Shown: positions 20,101 to 29,164 of the stretch, piece by piece
Numbering within the stretch: the stretch's first letter is position 1
Layout of the letters: every line of letters starts with the position of its first letter
Assembly: GCA_039666455.1 (NCBI GenBank)
Contig: JAVSLW010000010.1
Coordinates: 62,001-126,000 of the forward strand
DNA length: 64,000 bases
Direction: 5' to 3'
Source of the DNA: Methanobacterium sp.
GTDB taxonomy: Archaea; Methanobacteriota; Methanobacteria; Methanobacteriales; Methanobacteriaceae
The notes under the pieces: generated by a model
What the model was told of the DNA's origin: nothing
Databases searched by the model: none
Seen by the model: the letters and a program-made list of their open reading frames with translations, nothing else
Made by a program: the position numbers and the translations under genes

Positions 20101-20422
20101 GGAAGGCGTTCTACAATCCCATTTCCTACCTGACATGGCAGGGAATTCAAGGGCATTTTCCAGGCAGAAAGTAAGGTGCACCAGGTGCAATAAAAAGTAT
20201 AGAAGAATTCCCTTAAGTGGGGAATGTACATGCGGAGGGAATTTGATATTAAGTATTTCCAAGGGTTCGGTGGTCAAGTACCTCAAAATTTCAAAGGAAC
20301 TTGCAAGAAAATATCCTATAGACAACTACCTTATCCAGAGAATTGAACTTATTGAGTCAAGCGTAAATTCACTGTTTGAAAGCGACAAATCCAGACAGAG
20401 TTCACTGGATGCATTTCTCTAA
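17141..20422 (+). CDS. polC: DNA polymerase D large subunit DP2
   Basis: DP2 carries the polymerase active site of the archaeal D-family replicative polymerase. The protein has 1093 aa and no intein: the conserved KRRNCDSDEDSVMLLLDAL stretch with the catalytic aspartates is continuous. Two zinc-binding regions are visible, CKCSECG with CPICGG near residue 630 and CTRCNKK with ECTCGG near the C terminus. The last residues, QSSLDAFL, fit a PCNA-interacting (PIP) box at the extreme C terminus. The hairpin-bearing spacer lies upstream and nrdD follows on the same strand after 126 nt. The DP1 partner is at 3.4-4.9 kb. Confidence 0.97.
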   Translation: MEYFEALEEETEKAYIVARCARLKGYDIGLEPEIPLAKDLAERVEGLVGPNGVSKRIKELENKYSREEVAFQIAREIVTTPDIEGQEDSIEVREAKSDQALRTALAILTEGVVAAPLEGIAKVKIKQNFDKSWYLAIYFAGPIRSAGGTAAALAVLIGDYIRLSIDLNVYKPTEREIERYVEEVELYESEVTNLQYSPSPDEVRLAAGNIPVEVTGEPTDKIEVSHRDLERVETNNIRGGALLAMVEGIIQKAPKVMKYAAKLGIDGWKWLEKYSKNSSSLDDDERDKVKVDDKYMRDIIGGRPVLSYPQAKGGFRLRYGRSRNSGLAAMGISPLTMEIVEFLAVGTQMKIERPGKGMCVVPCDSIEGPIVKLRNGDVVKVESIDQARKIRKDVVEILFLGDILVAFGEFLRNNQFLLPSAWCEEWWEKKIENSAEYIKKGDDLNRLKIPDFSTAFEISKKYNVPLHPNYTYFYHDVSIEDLNQLRNWLYKYYNPLDADNDLILDIGPSKRILEILGVPHIVEDDKVVIKNDHASALINTLTGPLDDSKGFNTLEALNEVSPVKIMAKAPTYIGARVGRPEKTKERKMKPAPHALFPIGTSGGNRRNIVDAAKKGNIYVEISRCKCSECGIASFQAKCPICGGKALPTGASKKKINLDSLLKKSFEKVGIRKLDEIKGVIGMISEEKFPEPLEKGILRAKNDVFAFKDATIRHDSTDLPLTHFIPGEIGVSPDKLVEMGYKYDIYGEKIENEDQIIEIKIQDIVISQNCAEYLIRVSSFIDDLLENFYHEERFYNIKEKEDLVGHLVVGLAPHTSAGVLGRIVGFTKASACYAHPYFHSAKRRNCDSDEDSVMLLLDALINFSKIYLPSSRGGRMDAPLVLSSRIDPEEIDDESHNIDCLSTLPLEFYERTLEFARPSEVIDLIDNVKKRLGTEDQYQGLMFSHDTSSIHSGPKSCLYKMLPTMKEKVEEQVKLAGKIRAVDQKGVVEGVLQSHFLPDMAGNSRAFSRQKVRCTRCNKKYRRIPLSGECTCGGNLILSISKGSVVKYLKISKELARKYPIDNYLIQRIELIESSVNSLFESDKSRQSSLDAFL

Positions 20423-20467
20423 AGATACAGATGAAAGAATGTTGCATAACAAAACTATTAAGCATTT

Positions 20468-20508
20468 GAAAATCATAGATTTTCGATGCCCCAAAATCAT
20501 AGATTTTG
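20468..20508. repeat. Two palindromes between polC and nrdD
   Basis: GAAAATC-ata-GATTTTC (20468-20484) and CAAAATC-ata-GATTTTG (20492-20508) are perfect 7-bp stems with identical 3-nt loops, joined by gatgcc. They belong to the same palindrome family as the arrays at 3.2 and 43.8 kb. They are followed by a short A-rich tract, not the T tract expected of a plus-strand terminator. Confidence 0.75.
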
Positions 20509-20548
20509 AGGGATTAAAAAAACAGATGATTGAAATGGGGGATATGAA

Positions 20549-22861
20549 TTGAAAGATACGCATGTAATGGCTACACTAAGTGCAAAAGCACATGTTTTAA
20601 AAAACAACGGGATCCATGAAAAATTCAGCCAGGAGAAGATAGTAATGTCCCTTCTCATGGTAGGTGCACCTCTTGGAGCTGCACAGAAAATCTCATCTTA
20701 TGTTGCAAGTGTTGCTTATGATGGAATTCCCACTACAGAAATTAAGATGCTGGTTTATGATTCTTTAAAAAAAATTGATACAAAAATGGCCGACAAATAT
20801 CTGGCAACCAATCAACTGAAAGTTAGAACAACCAGGGACACAATAGAACCTTTTAATAAGGAAAGAATCGAAAACACGCTTATTGTAGAAACAAATGCAT
20901 CACCTGAACTTGCAAAAGAAATAGCTAATAATGCATGGAAAGAACTTAAAAAACTTGATGTTGAATACCTCACAGCCCCAATGATCAGGGAAATTGTAAA
21001 CACCAAACTTGTTGAACATGGTTTTGAATCATTAAGGCGTAAATATACAAGGGTTGGTATCCCTGTATATAACATCGCAAGCCTCATTCAAAATGGCTCC
21101 CGTGATAATGCAAATATGATTCATAATCCTGAAACTGTTCATAAGTACGTTGCAGATGAAGCACTCAAACAGTACGCATTGTTACACATCCTCCCTCATG
21201 ATCTGGCAGATGCACACATGGGTGGGGACATACATATCCACGACCTTGAATTCTTTGCAGGAAGACCATTAAACTGTATGCAGCACGATTTAAGGGTTTT
21301 CATAAAAAATGGACTTAAAGTAGACGGTACTGGAGATCATACATCTGTAGCAGGCCCTCCAAATCATATTGAAACATTGATGAACCATTCAGGTGAAATA
21401 ATGCTTGCAGCTCAGCAGAACATGAGCGGTGGGCAGTCAATGAGTTTATGGAATGTATTTGTAGCCCCATTTGCAGCAGGTTTACCTTACATGAAGGTAA
21501 AGCAGGCAGTACAGATGTTTATCTACAATCTGAACATGGCTTACGCTGCAAGAGGTTCGCAGGTTCCATTTACAAGTATTAACCTTGAATTCACTGTCCC
21601 TGACTTTTTATGCGACGAACCTGCTTATGGACCAAAAGGAAAAATCGTGGGGACATACGGGGATTTTGAAGAAGAAACAAGAATATTACAGCGTGCATTC
21701 ACAGAAACACTCCTTGAAGGAGATTCACAGGGTAAACCTCATCTTTTCCCAAACACGATCTATGTTTTAAGAGAAAACATTTTAAATAGTGAGTTTGAAG
21801 AAGATATAAGACTTGTTCACGAGCTTTCAGCTAAATTTGGGGGAGCTTACTTTGTAAATATGCTTCCGGACTACAGAGGAAATATGGCCAATTACATGGG
21901 ATGCAGAACATCCCTAAATGATAACTGGACTGGAGACTGGGATAAAGACTGTTTACGTACAGGAAACCTTGCTTATGTTACATTAAACCTTCCAAGAATT
22001 GCTTATAACTCAAGGGATGATTCTGACGTATATGAATATCTTGATTCCTATCTCTCCCTCGCTGAACAGGTTTTAATGCTTAGAAGAACGCAGGCCATGA
22101 ATTGTCTTAATAATTATAATTTACTCCCATTTCTCAGACAACAATTTCGTGGAGCCAATGACAATGAACTGTATTACAGGATAGAAAATTCTACACTTTC
22201 ATTTGGTTTTGTGGGACTTAATGAAATGCTTTATTCATACATGGGTAGTGGAATAGAAGATAAAGATGCCTGTAAGTTTGGATTAAATGTTTTAGATTAT
22301 ATAAATGATAGAGCAAATGAATTAAAGGATAAGACTGGTTTAAGATGGTCTGTTCTCCAAACACCAGCAGAATCAACCGCTTACAGGTTTGCAATGCTGG
22401 ATATGGAAAAACACAGGGACAGAATCGTTGCACAGGGAGATGGAAGAACTGCCTATTACACCAATTCATCACATGTACCGGTTAATGCGGATGTTTTACT
22501 CCCAGAAAAGATTAAAATTGAAGAAAAATTCCATTCCAGGACTCTTGGAGGTCATATATTCCATGCATTCATGGGAGAATCCTATTCAAACCCGGATTCA
22601 CTTATGAGCCTCACAGATAAAATTGCACGTAAGTCAGACATTGGATTTTGGGCCTATAGCTCAGCTTTGAGCTTCTGCATAAAATGTAAGGCCTTAATGA
22701 AAGGGTTACATGATGTGTGTGGAACATGTGGAGAACAGAGTGAAGTTGAATGGTATGACCGGATAACTGGTTATGTTCAGCAGGTTGGAAGGTCTAAATC
22801 TGCATCAGGCGGCTGGAATCCTGGTAAAATGCAGGAGTTAAGGGATAGAAAGAGATTTTAA
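20549..22861 (+). CDS. nrdD: Anaerobic (class III) ribonucleoside-triphosphate reductase
   Basis: NrdD reduces ribonucleotides to deoxyribonucleotides using a glycyl radical. An ATP-cone domain (VLKNNGIHEKFSQEKI onward) occupies the first 100 residues. The C-terminal region has a zinc site (CIKC and CGTCG) and the glycyl radical region RITGYVQ, followed by the terminal RDRKRF. The 770-aa length is normal. The TTG start is chosen because GGGGG lies seven bases upstream. The activating enzyme NrdG is not adjacent. Placement right after polC groups dNTP supply with DNA synthesis. Its stop codon overlaps the stop of the convergent marker 11 gene. Confidence 0.95.
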   Translation: MKDTHVMATLSAKAHVLKNNGIHEKFSQEKIVMSLLMVGAPLGAAQKISSYVASVAYDGIPTTEIKMLVYDSLKKIDTKMADKYLATNQLKVRTTRDTIEPFNKERIENTLIVETNASPELAKEIANNAWKELKKLDVEYLTAPMIREIVNTKLVEHGFESLRRKYTRVGIPVYNIASLIQNGSRDNANMIHNPETVHKYVADEALKQYALLHILPHDLADAHMGGDIHIHDLEFFAGRPLNCMQHDLRVFIKNGLKVDGTGDHTSVAGPPNHIETLMNHSGEIMLAAQQNMSGGQSMSLWNVFVAPFAAGLPYMKVKQAVQMFIYNLNMAYAARGSQVPFTSINLEFTVPDFLCDEPAYGPKGKIVGTYGDFEEETRILQRAFTETLLEGDSQGKPHLFPNTIYVLRENILNSEFEEDIRLVHELSAKFGGAYFVNMLPDYRGNMANYMGCRTSLNDNWTGDWDKDCLRTGNLAYVTLNLPRIAYNSRDDSDVYEYLDSYLSLAEQVLMLRRTQAMNCLNNYNLLPFLRQQFRGANDNELYYRIENSTLSFGFVGLNEMLYSYMGSGIEDKDACKFGLNVLDYINDRANELKDKTGLRWSVLQTPAESTAYRFAMLDMEKHRDRIVAQGDGRTAYYTNSSHVPVNADVLLPEKIKIEEKFHSRTLGGHIFHAFMGESYSNPDSLMSLTDKIARKSDIGFWAYSSALSFCIKCKALMKGLHDVCGTCGEQSEVEWYDRITGYVQQVGRSKSASGGWNPGKMQELRDRKRF

Positions 22862-23790
22862 TAATAAACCTTCACCGCTTCTTTTACATCATCATAGAGA
22901 CCTAAAGCTGCAAGAGCGCCTATTTTACCTTGAGAGCCTGTAACTTCTACAAACTGGATTCCTATATCTTTTCCAACTTTTTCAGCTTCTTTTAGTGTGA
23001 TCATGGATTTTTTAGCTGATTGTGCATACTTTCTAAGCTCTTCTGGAATTTCAAGTCCATCTAAAACTGCCATGGAAGTCTTTTGGGACAGTGTATGCTT
23101 TTTAAATAATTTATATGCCTCTTCTATGAGTTTGTCTCTTTCACCAGGCTTTACTGCAAAAACAAGCGCTATGGCCACACAATTTTGTGTTTTATTAGGA
23201 TTATGGGGGTAAAGTTGCACAATAACGTGATCTATGTATTCAAAACCCATTTTAGAAAGTTCAATACCTACATTGTTTGCAAGAGTCCATGTAGCTCCTT
23301 TTTCCTTTGTATCTGTATCATCAATTCCAATTACAACCTTTTCAAGCTTTGGTGTTATTACTGCAGCCCTTCCAACCTTTGAACCCCCACCTATATCATA
23401 AATTTCCACTCTTTTTACTCCTTCTGCCATCCCACGACACATAGCTGCGCCTACCCCTGCTCCTGCAAGTCCTGCGTGGACCACTTTAACTTCACCGCCT
23501 TCAATTGAGACTTCTTCAATTCCCGCTGCAGAAAAACTTGGTTTAAGGTTAAAATCAGATTTACCTACCTTTACAAGGAATGTATGTTTGTTCCCGTCTC
23601 TTTTAGATTTTTCAACCAGTTCACTTGACCTTTTGTATTGATACACAACCCATTCAGAGCCTCCAATACAGGGATGGTATTCAACTATCTCTACTTGGTC
23701 CCCATCAACCATCGTAAGGACTTTTTTGTACGGTGATATCCATGGATCTTTAAATTTCTCTTTAAGATCGCGAGGTGTTAATATTTCCAT
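22858..23790 (-). CDS. Methanogenesis marker protein 11
   Basis: The 310-aa product matches the methanogen-restricted marker 11 family: LTPRDLKEKFKDPW at the N terminus, VEYHPCIGGSEWVVYQYKR, HAGLAGAGVGAAMCRGMAEG, and VVIGIDDTDTKEKGATWTLAN. The DDTDTK motif also occurs in the TiaS-type nucleotide-binding superfamily, so an ATP-dependent role is possible, but no function is established. The start is set at ATG 23790, after AGAGGATAATT; an upstream frame to 23832 lacks such a site. It converges with nrdD and their stop codons overlap. Confidence 0.9.
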   Translation of the reverse strand: MEILTPRDLKEKFKDPWISPYKKVLTMVDGDQVEIVEYHPCIGGSEWVVYQYKRSSELVEKSKRDGNKHTFLVKVGKSDFNLKPSFSAAGIEEVSIEGGEVKVVHAGLAGAGVGAAMCRGMAEGVKRVEIYDIGGGSKVGRAAVITPKLEKVVIGIDDTDTKEKGATWTLANNVGIELSKMGFEYIDHVIVQLYPHNPNKTQNCVAIALVFAVKPGERDKLIEEAYKLFKKHTLSQKTSMAVLDGLEIPEELRKYAQSAKKSMITLKEAEKVGKDIGIQFVEVTGSQGKIGALAALGLYDDVKEAVKVYY

Positions 23791-23905
23791 AATTATCCTC
23801 TTTAAATGAATTATATTAATTATAAACATCAAAAGTCTTTAAACTTAGAGTTTTGGAAATATCTCAAAAAGTCCAGGTGAAGTTATACACTTGTTAAGCG
23901 ACACC

Positions 23906-23986
23906 CTATAGAAACAAAAAATTTCCACCTTTCTTATTCTGCATTAGAAGAATTTCCAAAAATACATCCGTATCCACTAAAAACAT
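23906..23986 (-). pseudogene. Truncated VapC-like PIN toxin remnant
   Basis: Directly after the broken antitoxin frame, sharing TAATG, is a 26-codon frame starting MFLVDTDVFLEILLMQNKKG and ending at TAG. The MxLVDTDVFL start is typical of the first strand of PIN-domain VapC toxins, including the first catalytic aspartate. The rest of a PIN domain, normally about 130 aa, is missing; downstream sequence up to about 23835 does not restore it. It is therefore a remnant. Confidence 0.65.
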
Positions 23987-24197
23987 TATCTCCACTCTAA
24001 AGCCTTGTGTTGTAACTCAACAGAAGTGAATTTGTCTTTTATTTCTGATAATCCTCCTTCCCAGTTAAAATTGAACTTCCTCTTTTTGATTTTCTTGCTT
24101 TCGTATTTACTTAACAAAAACTCAATGTAATCCAGAACCTCTTTTTTAAATCTTCAGGAAGTTTTCGTACTTTTGCTTCTATTTCCTTTTCGTGCAT
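23986..24197 (-). pseudogene. Frameshifted VapB-like (DUF2281) antitoxin
   Basis: From ATG 24195-24197 the frame reads MHEKEIEAKVRKLPEDLKK and then is lost. One added base in the A run of the coding strand (near 24145-24150) restores EVLDYIEFLLSKYESKK, then a basic linker and FNWEGGLSEIKDKFTSVELQ, ending TAA. The LPEDLKKEVLDYIEFLL pattern is the DUF2281 signature of VapB-type antitoxins. The 212-nt length is one base short of a 70-aa gene. The stop overlaps the start of a PIN remnant, the normal VapBC gene arrangement. Confidence 0.72.
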
Positions 24198-24261
24198 ATT
24201 TTTCACCTTTTTAGTTTTGAACTACTTGAAACCATTGAAAAGTAATAGAAAAAAAATATTA

Positions 24262-24672
<411 letters not shown>

Positions 24673-24760
24673 TTTTTTTACCTCCAATCAACTGAAGTTG
24701 ATGAAATACAGTAATGATCCAAAATAAATTTTATCTTAGATATCATATCAGTTTGTCTAA

Positions 24761-24844
24761 TTATATATATAACAAAGCTGCTGCAACAGCGCTTAAAATC
24801 ATTATAAATATTATAAACAGTGCTATAAGTTGTGGTCTTTCCAT
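24761..24844 (-). CDS. 27-aa single-helix membrane peptide
   Basis: A 27-codon frame begins MERPQLIALF and continues as one hydrophobic helix to ALLYI, ending TAA. A perfect GGAGGT stands six bases before the ATG, stronger than for many longer genes here. It lies between the cysteine desulfurase and ribH genes, in the same direction, so it could be translated from the same mRNA. The palindrome pair at 24856-24904 lies just upstream and reaches its ribosome binding site. I recognise no family. Confidence 0.6.
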   Translation of the reverse strand: MERPQLIALFIIFIMILSAVAAALLYI

Positions 24845-24855
24845 TTTTCAACCTC

Positions 24856-24904
24856 CAAAAATCTTTGATTTTTGTGATTGAGAAAAATTTATGATTTTTC
24901 TCAA
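24856..24904. repeat. Two palindromes at the end of the cysteine desulfurase gene
   Basis: CAAAAATC-ttt-GATTTTTG (24856-24874) is a perfect 8-bp unit of the dispersed family. Next to it TTGAGAAAAAT-ttatg-ATTTTTCTCAA (24878-24904) is an 11-bp stem with a 5-nt loop. The second includes the stop codon of the cysteine desulfurase gene (24901-24903). The first touches the ribosome binding site of the 27-aa gene, so pairing in mRNA could affect its translation. Confidence 0.7.
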
Positions 24905-26100
24905 CCTCCCGCAAACTTAGATATTTCTTTCAGTGTTTCTACGAGTGTATCTATTTCTTCCCGGGTATTGTAATAGTGAACTGATGCTCTGACTGTCCCA
25001 TCAAGAGAATCTGCACCTATATGTTTTATTGAAGGAATGGCACAGTGATAACCACTTCTAACGCATATGTTTTTTAGTTCATCCAGTATTTTAGCAACAT
25101 CATGAGAATTCATACCCTCTATATTAAAAGAAAGTATTCCATGAATATTTTCAGGATCACCATAACATATTATGTTATCTATGTTGTTGATTTCATCGTA
25201 CATGTACTTTGTAAGTTTCACGCTGTGTTTTTCAATATTTTCAATTCCTATTTCATTCACATATTTTACAGCGGCTCCAAGACCTATTACGCCAGCTATA
25301 TTTTGAGTACCTCCTTCAAATTTTGCAGGATGGGATTCAAGAGTGAAATCTTCTTCTGAAACTTTAGATACAGTTCCACCCCCCAAGTTCATTGGTTTAA
25401 GCATTTCTGCAATCTCATCCCTACAGTACAAAAATCCTGTTCCCACAGGGCCTAAAAGTCCTTTATGACCCGGAAAAGACACAAAATCAGCTTTAGTTTC
25501 CTTAACATTGAATTTCATATGTCCTGCAGATTGAGCAGCATCAATTAAGTAGAGTACATCATTTTCTTCTGCAATGGCACCTATTTCATATATCGGCTGG
25601 CATGACCCGATGGAGTTAGAAATATGGGTGGTTGTAATGAGCTTTGTTGTATTATCAACTGCATTTTCAATATCTGCAGCATCAATAACCCCGTATTTAT
25701 CGGCTTTTATAACTTTTAAATTAATTCCTTTTTTCTTTAAGTTAAGCCATGGCAAAAAGTTGGAGTGGTGTTCTATATTTGGAACAATTATAGAATCTTC
25801 CTTTTTAAAGTTCAGGCCGTTTGCAACAATATTTATGGCTTCGGTGGTGTTTTTTGTAAATATCACTTCATTGTTAGCTGCATTGATGAATTTTGCAATA
25901 TTTTCCCTGGCATTTTCAAATTTTGTCGTTGCTTTAACTGCTGTTTTATACGCTCCCCTTCCAGTATTGGCATTGAAATGATGATAGTAATCACACATGG
26001 CTCTTACTACCGGTTCAGGAGTTGGGGTGGTACTTGCAGCATCCAGATAGATCAGTTCCTCAAGTAATGGAATTTCTGCCCTTATATTGATATTTACCAT
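24901..26100 (-). CDS. Cysteine desulfurase, SufS-like class V aminotransferase
   Basis: This PLP enzyme has 399 aa. The PLP lysine lies in SFPGHKGLLGPVGTGFLY, the cofactor-binding region includes NTTEAINIVANG and HHSNFLPW, and the active-site cysteine loop is RSGYHCAIP near the C terminus, as in SufS/CsdA enzymes. It would supply sulfur for Fe-S assembly, fitting the SufBC scaffold genes at 37-39 kb. It sits downstream of leuB with a 51-nt gap and is preceded by GGAGGATTTAATCC. A related role in thio-cofactor synthesis is possible. Confidence 0.88.
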   Translation of the reverse strand: MVNINIRAEIPLLEELIYLDAASTTPTPEPVVRAMCDYYHHFNANTGRGAYKTAVKATTKFENARENIAKFINAANNEVIFTKNTTEAINIVANGLNFKKEDSIIVPNIEHHSNFLPWLNLKKKGINLKVIKADKYGVIDAADIENAVDNTTKLITTTHISNSIGSCQPIYEIGAIAEENDVLYLIDAAQSAGHMKFNVKETKADFVSFPGHKGLLGPVGTGFLYCRDEIAEMLKPMNLGGGTVSKVSEEDFTLESHPAKFEGGTQNIAGVIGLGAAVKYVNEIGIENIEKHSVKLTKYMYDEINNIDNIICYGDPENIHGILSFNIEGMNSHDVAKILDELKNICVRSGYHCAIPSIKHIGADSLDGTVRASVHYYNTREEIDTLVETLKEISKFAGG

Positions 26101-26151
26101 GGATTAAATCCTCCTGATATTACCTTTCCATCCGATCTGCTTTAAGAATAC

Positions 26152-27141
26152 TTATTTATTTTCTATTTTGCTTCTAACTTCTCTTGCCATTTCCATTGTG
26201 GACGCAGTTCCACCAAGATCCCGAGTTACAACTTTACTTTCGCTTAATACTTCTATTAAGGCATTTTCAACAGTGCGGGCAGCATCATACTCTTCAAGGT
26301 AGTCAAGCATTAATACTGCAGATAATATCATGGCAGAGGGATTTGCAGTTCCTTTACCTGCATGTCTTGGTGCCGATCCATGCACTGGTTCAAATAAACC
26401 ATGTGTTTCTCCAATATTGGCTGAAGGTATTAATCCTAACCCTCCAACAAGTCCGGCACCTTCATCAGAGAGTATATCTCCAAAAAGGTTGGTGGTGACA
26501 ATAACATCAAACATGTACGGATTTGTGATAAAAAACATTGCTGTAGCGTCCACATAACGGTCGTCAGTTTCAATGTCCTTAAAATCTTCAGCCACTTTAT
26601 AGAATGTTTCTTTAAATAATCCATCAGCTTTTTTAAGCACATTAGCCTTGTGAACTGCAGTAACCTTGCTTCTACCTGTTTTTTTTGCATATTCAAACGC
26701 AAATCTACAAATTCTTTCACTTGCTTTCCTTGTAACAACGTTTAAAGCCGTTGCACCCTCCTCTGTTTCCTCTTCAATACCAATGTAAAGCCCTTCTGTA
26801 TTTTCCCGAACTACAACAAAATCCAGATCATCATAGAGACTTTTTGTACCCGGATATGATTTAACAGGACGTAAATTGACATAAAGGTCTAATTCTTGCC
26901 TTAATTTAACAATTACATCTGCTGCAGATTCTCCTGCAGCCCCAAAGAGGCATGCCTGCGAATTTTTAACTATGTCAATTGTTTCTTGAGGTAGAGCGAT
27001 TCCAGATACTGCTTCGTATTCATCCCCTGCCTCTGCAAATGTATAGTCAAATTCAACGTCTAAAGCTTCCAATATATGTAATGCTGCTTCCATTACTTCT
27101 TTTCCAATTCCGTCCCCGGGTATTACAGCTATCTTGTACAT
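26152..27141 (-). CDS. leuB: 3-isopropylmalate dehydrogenase (or homoisocitrate-type paralogue)
   Basis: This beta-decarboxylating dehydrogenase has 329 aa: IPGDGIGKEV at the N terminus, the substrate loop VVRENTEGLYIG, HKANVLKKADGLF, NLFGDILSDEGAGLVGG with catalytic aspartates, and the C-terminal HGSAPRHAGKGTANP. Methanogens have two paralogues, LeuB for leucine and AksF for coenzyme B chain extension; sequence alone does not fully separate them. Its position directly after leuC and leuD supports LeuB. GGTGTTTTT precedes the ATG and the gap to leuD is 36 nt. Confidence 0.88.
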   Translation of the reverse strand: MYKIAVIPGDGIGKEVMEAALHILEALDVEFDYTFAEAGDEYEAVSGIALPQETIDIVKNSQACLFGAAGESAADVIVKLRQELDLYVNLRPVKSYPGTKSLYDDLDFVVVRENTEGLYIGIEEETEEGATALNVVTRKASERICRFAFEYAKKTGRSKVTAVHKANVLKKADGLFKETFYKVAEDFKDIETDDRYVDATAMFFITNPYMFDVIVTTNLFGDILSDEGAGLVGGLGLIPSANIGETHGLFEPVHGSAPRHAGKGTANPSAMILSAVLMLDYLEEYDAARTVENALIEVLSESKVVTRDLGGTASTMEMAREVRSKIENK

Positions 27142-27177
27142 AAAAACACCTATTATTACCTATTATTTTGTATTAAC

Positions 27178-27678
27178 TTATTTCTGTTTTATTTCGTCAA
27201 TATGTTTCTTTAAATAAGGGATTAGTCCACCTTCATTCAGTATGTCTACCATGAATTCAGGTAATCCTTTAATTTTGAATTCTTTACCTGTGGTTAAGTT
27301 CTTTAAAATGCCTTTTTCCATCTTAATTTCAATTTCATCTCCCTGGGAGACGTGTTTGGATATACCTTTTATTTCTATAAGTGGAAGACCTATATTGATT
27401 GAGTTTCTGTAAAATATTCTTGCAAATGACTCTGCAACCACTGCAGAAATGCCTGCACCTTTAATAGCAATTGGAGCGTGTTCTCTTGATGAACCACAGC
27501 CGAAATTACGACCTCCCACTATAATATCGCCAGGTTCAACATTTTTTGCAAATTCAGGGTCACATCCTTCCATTGCACATGCTGCCAGGTCTTTTTCATC
27601 CTTAAGCACAAGGTATCTTCCAGGAATTATCAGATCTGTATCAATATCATCGCCAAATTTCCATACTTTTCCTTTCAT
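27178..27678 (-). CDS. leuD: 3-isopropylmalate dehydratase small subunit
   Basis: This 166-aa swivelling domain belongs to the aconitase family: VWKFGDDIDTDLIIPGRYL, GRNFGCGSSREHAPIAIK and ESFARIFYRNSINIGLP. The loop after PGR reads YLVL, closer to the YLV- loop reported for isopropylmalate isomerases than to the YLRT of homoaconitases, which supports a leucine role; I infer this from remembered family rules. It starts 11 nt after leuC. GGTGATACC precedes the ATG. Confidence 0.88.
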   Translation of the reverse strand: MKGKVWKFGDDIDTDLIIPGRYLVLKDEKDLAACAMEGCDPEFAKNVEPGDIIVGGRNFGCGSSREHAPIAIKGAGISAVVAESFARIFYRNSINIGLPLIEIKGISKHVSQGDEIEIKMEKGILKNLTTGKEFKIKGLPEFMVDILNEGGLIPYLKKHIDEIKQK

Positions 27679-27689
27679 GGTATCACCAC

Positions 27690-28949
27690 TTACTTAATAT
27701 CTCTGGGATCCTCGATTTTTCCTGTGATTGCAGAGCTGGCTGCAACTGCAGCTGAGCTTAAGTAAACTTCTGCTTCTGAACTACCCTGTCTACCTTTAAA
27801 GTTTCTGTTTGAAGTAGAAAGACTTACTTCACCAGGCCCTATAAGACCTACATGACCTCCAAGACATGGACCACAGCAAGGATTACATACAAGAGCTCCT
27901 GCATCTACAAATATATTCATTAAACCTTCATTGAGTGCATCCCTGTAAACTTCACGTGATGCAGGTATTACAAGCATTCTTATGTTGTCTGAAACTTTAT
28001 TTCCCTTAAGAATCCTTGCTGCGTCTCTTAGATCTTCAATTCTACCATTTGTACATGATCCAAGAAATACCTGATCAATAGGTGTTCCTGCAACATCAGA
28101 TATATCTTTTACATTGTCCACGTTGTGAGGACATGCAATTTGAGGTTCAAGATCGCTTACATCAATGTCCATTATTTCAAGAGATGCAGCATCCGCATCT
28201 CCTTTAATTACTTCAAATGACTTGTTTGATCGTGCATTAACGTAATTAAGAGTTTTTTGATCCGGTTCTACAAGCCCTGTTTTACCTCCCATCTCTATAG
28301 CCATGTTACAAAGTACCATTCTGTCAGATACTGACATTTCAGTTACAGTTTCCCCTCCAAATTGGCAAGCTTTGTATGTTGCACCATCAGCACCTGTTTG
28401 ACCAATAATATTAAGAATAACATCTTTTGCATAAACATTATCTTGAAGAGTACCTTCTATATTGAATTTTATGGTTTCAGGGGTTTTAAACCAGAGTTTT
28501 CCTGTAGCAAATACCATTGACATGTCTGTTGACCCTATACCTGTTGAAAATGCTCCTAATGCACCATGAGTGCATGTATGTGAGTCTGTTCCAACTACAA
28601 CTTCTCCAGGAACTATATGACCTTTTTCTGGAAGTACCTGATGGCATACTCCTTCTCTAACATCATAAAAATTGCTTATTCCCTGATCTCTAACAAATTT
28701 ACGCATTATAGCGTGATTTTCGGCCGCATCAAGAGAATCTGCAGGCACCTGATGGTCAAAAACTATTACAATTTTCTCTGGATCCCAGACCTCTGGAACT
28801 CCTATTTTTCTAAAAGACTCTACAGATAGCGGACCAGTAAGATCATGGGTCATTGCAACATCTATGTTAGTCATAACTATCTCACCGGCCTCAACTTCCT
28901 TTTTTCCAGAAGCTTTTGCAAGTATTTTCTCTGCCATTGTCATTGACAT
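27690..28949 (-). CDS. leuC: 3-isopropylmalate dehydratase large subunit
   Basis: This 419-aa aconitase-family catalytic subunit has Fe-S ligands in [11 protein letters not shown] and in [12 protein letters not shown]. Other conserved stretches are [25 protein letters not shown] and [12 protein letters not shown]. It isomerises 2- and 3-isopropylmalate together with LeuD. It is the first gene of the leuC-leuD-leuB-desulfurase run and is preceded by GGAGGATTATAG. Methanogens carry a close paralogue for homoaconitate; the small-subunit loop favours the leucine enzyme. Confidence 0.92.
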   Translation of the reverse strand: MSMTMAEKILAKASGKKEVEAGEIVMTNIDVAMTHDLTGPLSVESFRKIGVPEVWDPEKIVIVFDHQVPADSLDAAENHAIMRKFVRDQGISNFYDVREGVCHQVLPEKGHIVPGEVVVGTDSHTCTHGALGAFSTGIGSTDMSMVFATGKLWFKTPETIKFNIEGTLQDNVYAKDVILNIIGQTGADGATYKACQFGGETVTEMSVSDRMVLCNMAIEMGGKTGLVEPDQKTLNYVNARSNKSFEVIKGDADAASLEIMDIDVSDLEPQIACPHNVDNVKDISDVAGTPIDQVFLGSCTNGRIEDLRDAARILKGNKVSDNIRMLVIPASREVYRDALNEGLMNIFVDAGALVCNPCCGPCLGGHVGLIGPGEVSLSTSNRNFKGRQGSSEAEVYLSSAAVAASSAITGKIEDPRDIK

Positions 28950-29164
28950 CTATAATCCTCCTTATACTTTCAATTAAAAGCTTAACAATTTATTTAAATG
29001 ATAAAATCAGTTTAAATGCAAAAATAGGCCTGATAAACCTAAAAAAACTGGCATTTTTAAGCAGTTAAGCATATATACTGGAGCGTGAATACTACTACAT
29101 ATATATTATGACACTTGTTAATTTTCTAATAATTTAAATGTGTCGGTTTAAGTGAGGCATCAAC

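Noticed and set aside
17141..20422. Intein in polC
   Set aside because: The active-site stretch NCDSDED and surrounding sequence are continuous, and the length is that of an intein-free DP2.
20468..20508. Terminator for polC
   Set aside because: The hairpins are followed by an A-rich rather than a T-rich tract, and archaeal termination relies on T runs. They fit the dispersed palindrome family better.
24678..24914. 78-aa frame over the desulfurase-ribH spacer
   Set aside because: It has no ribosome binding site and unusual composition; the 27-aa frame in the same strand has a perfect one and a coherent helix.
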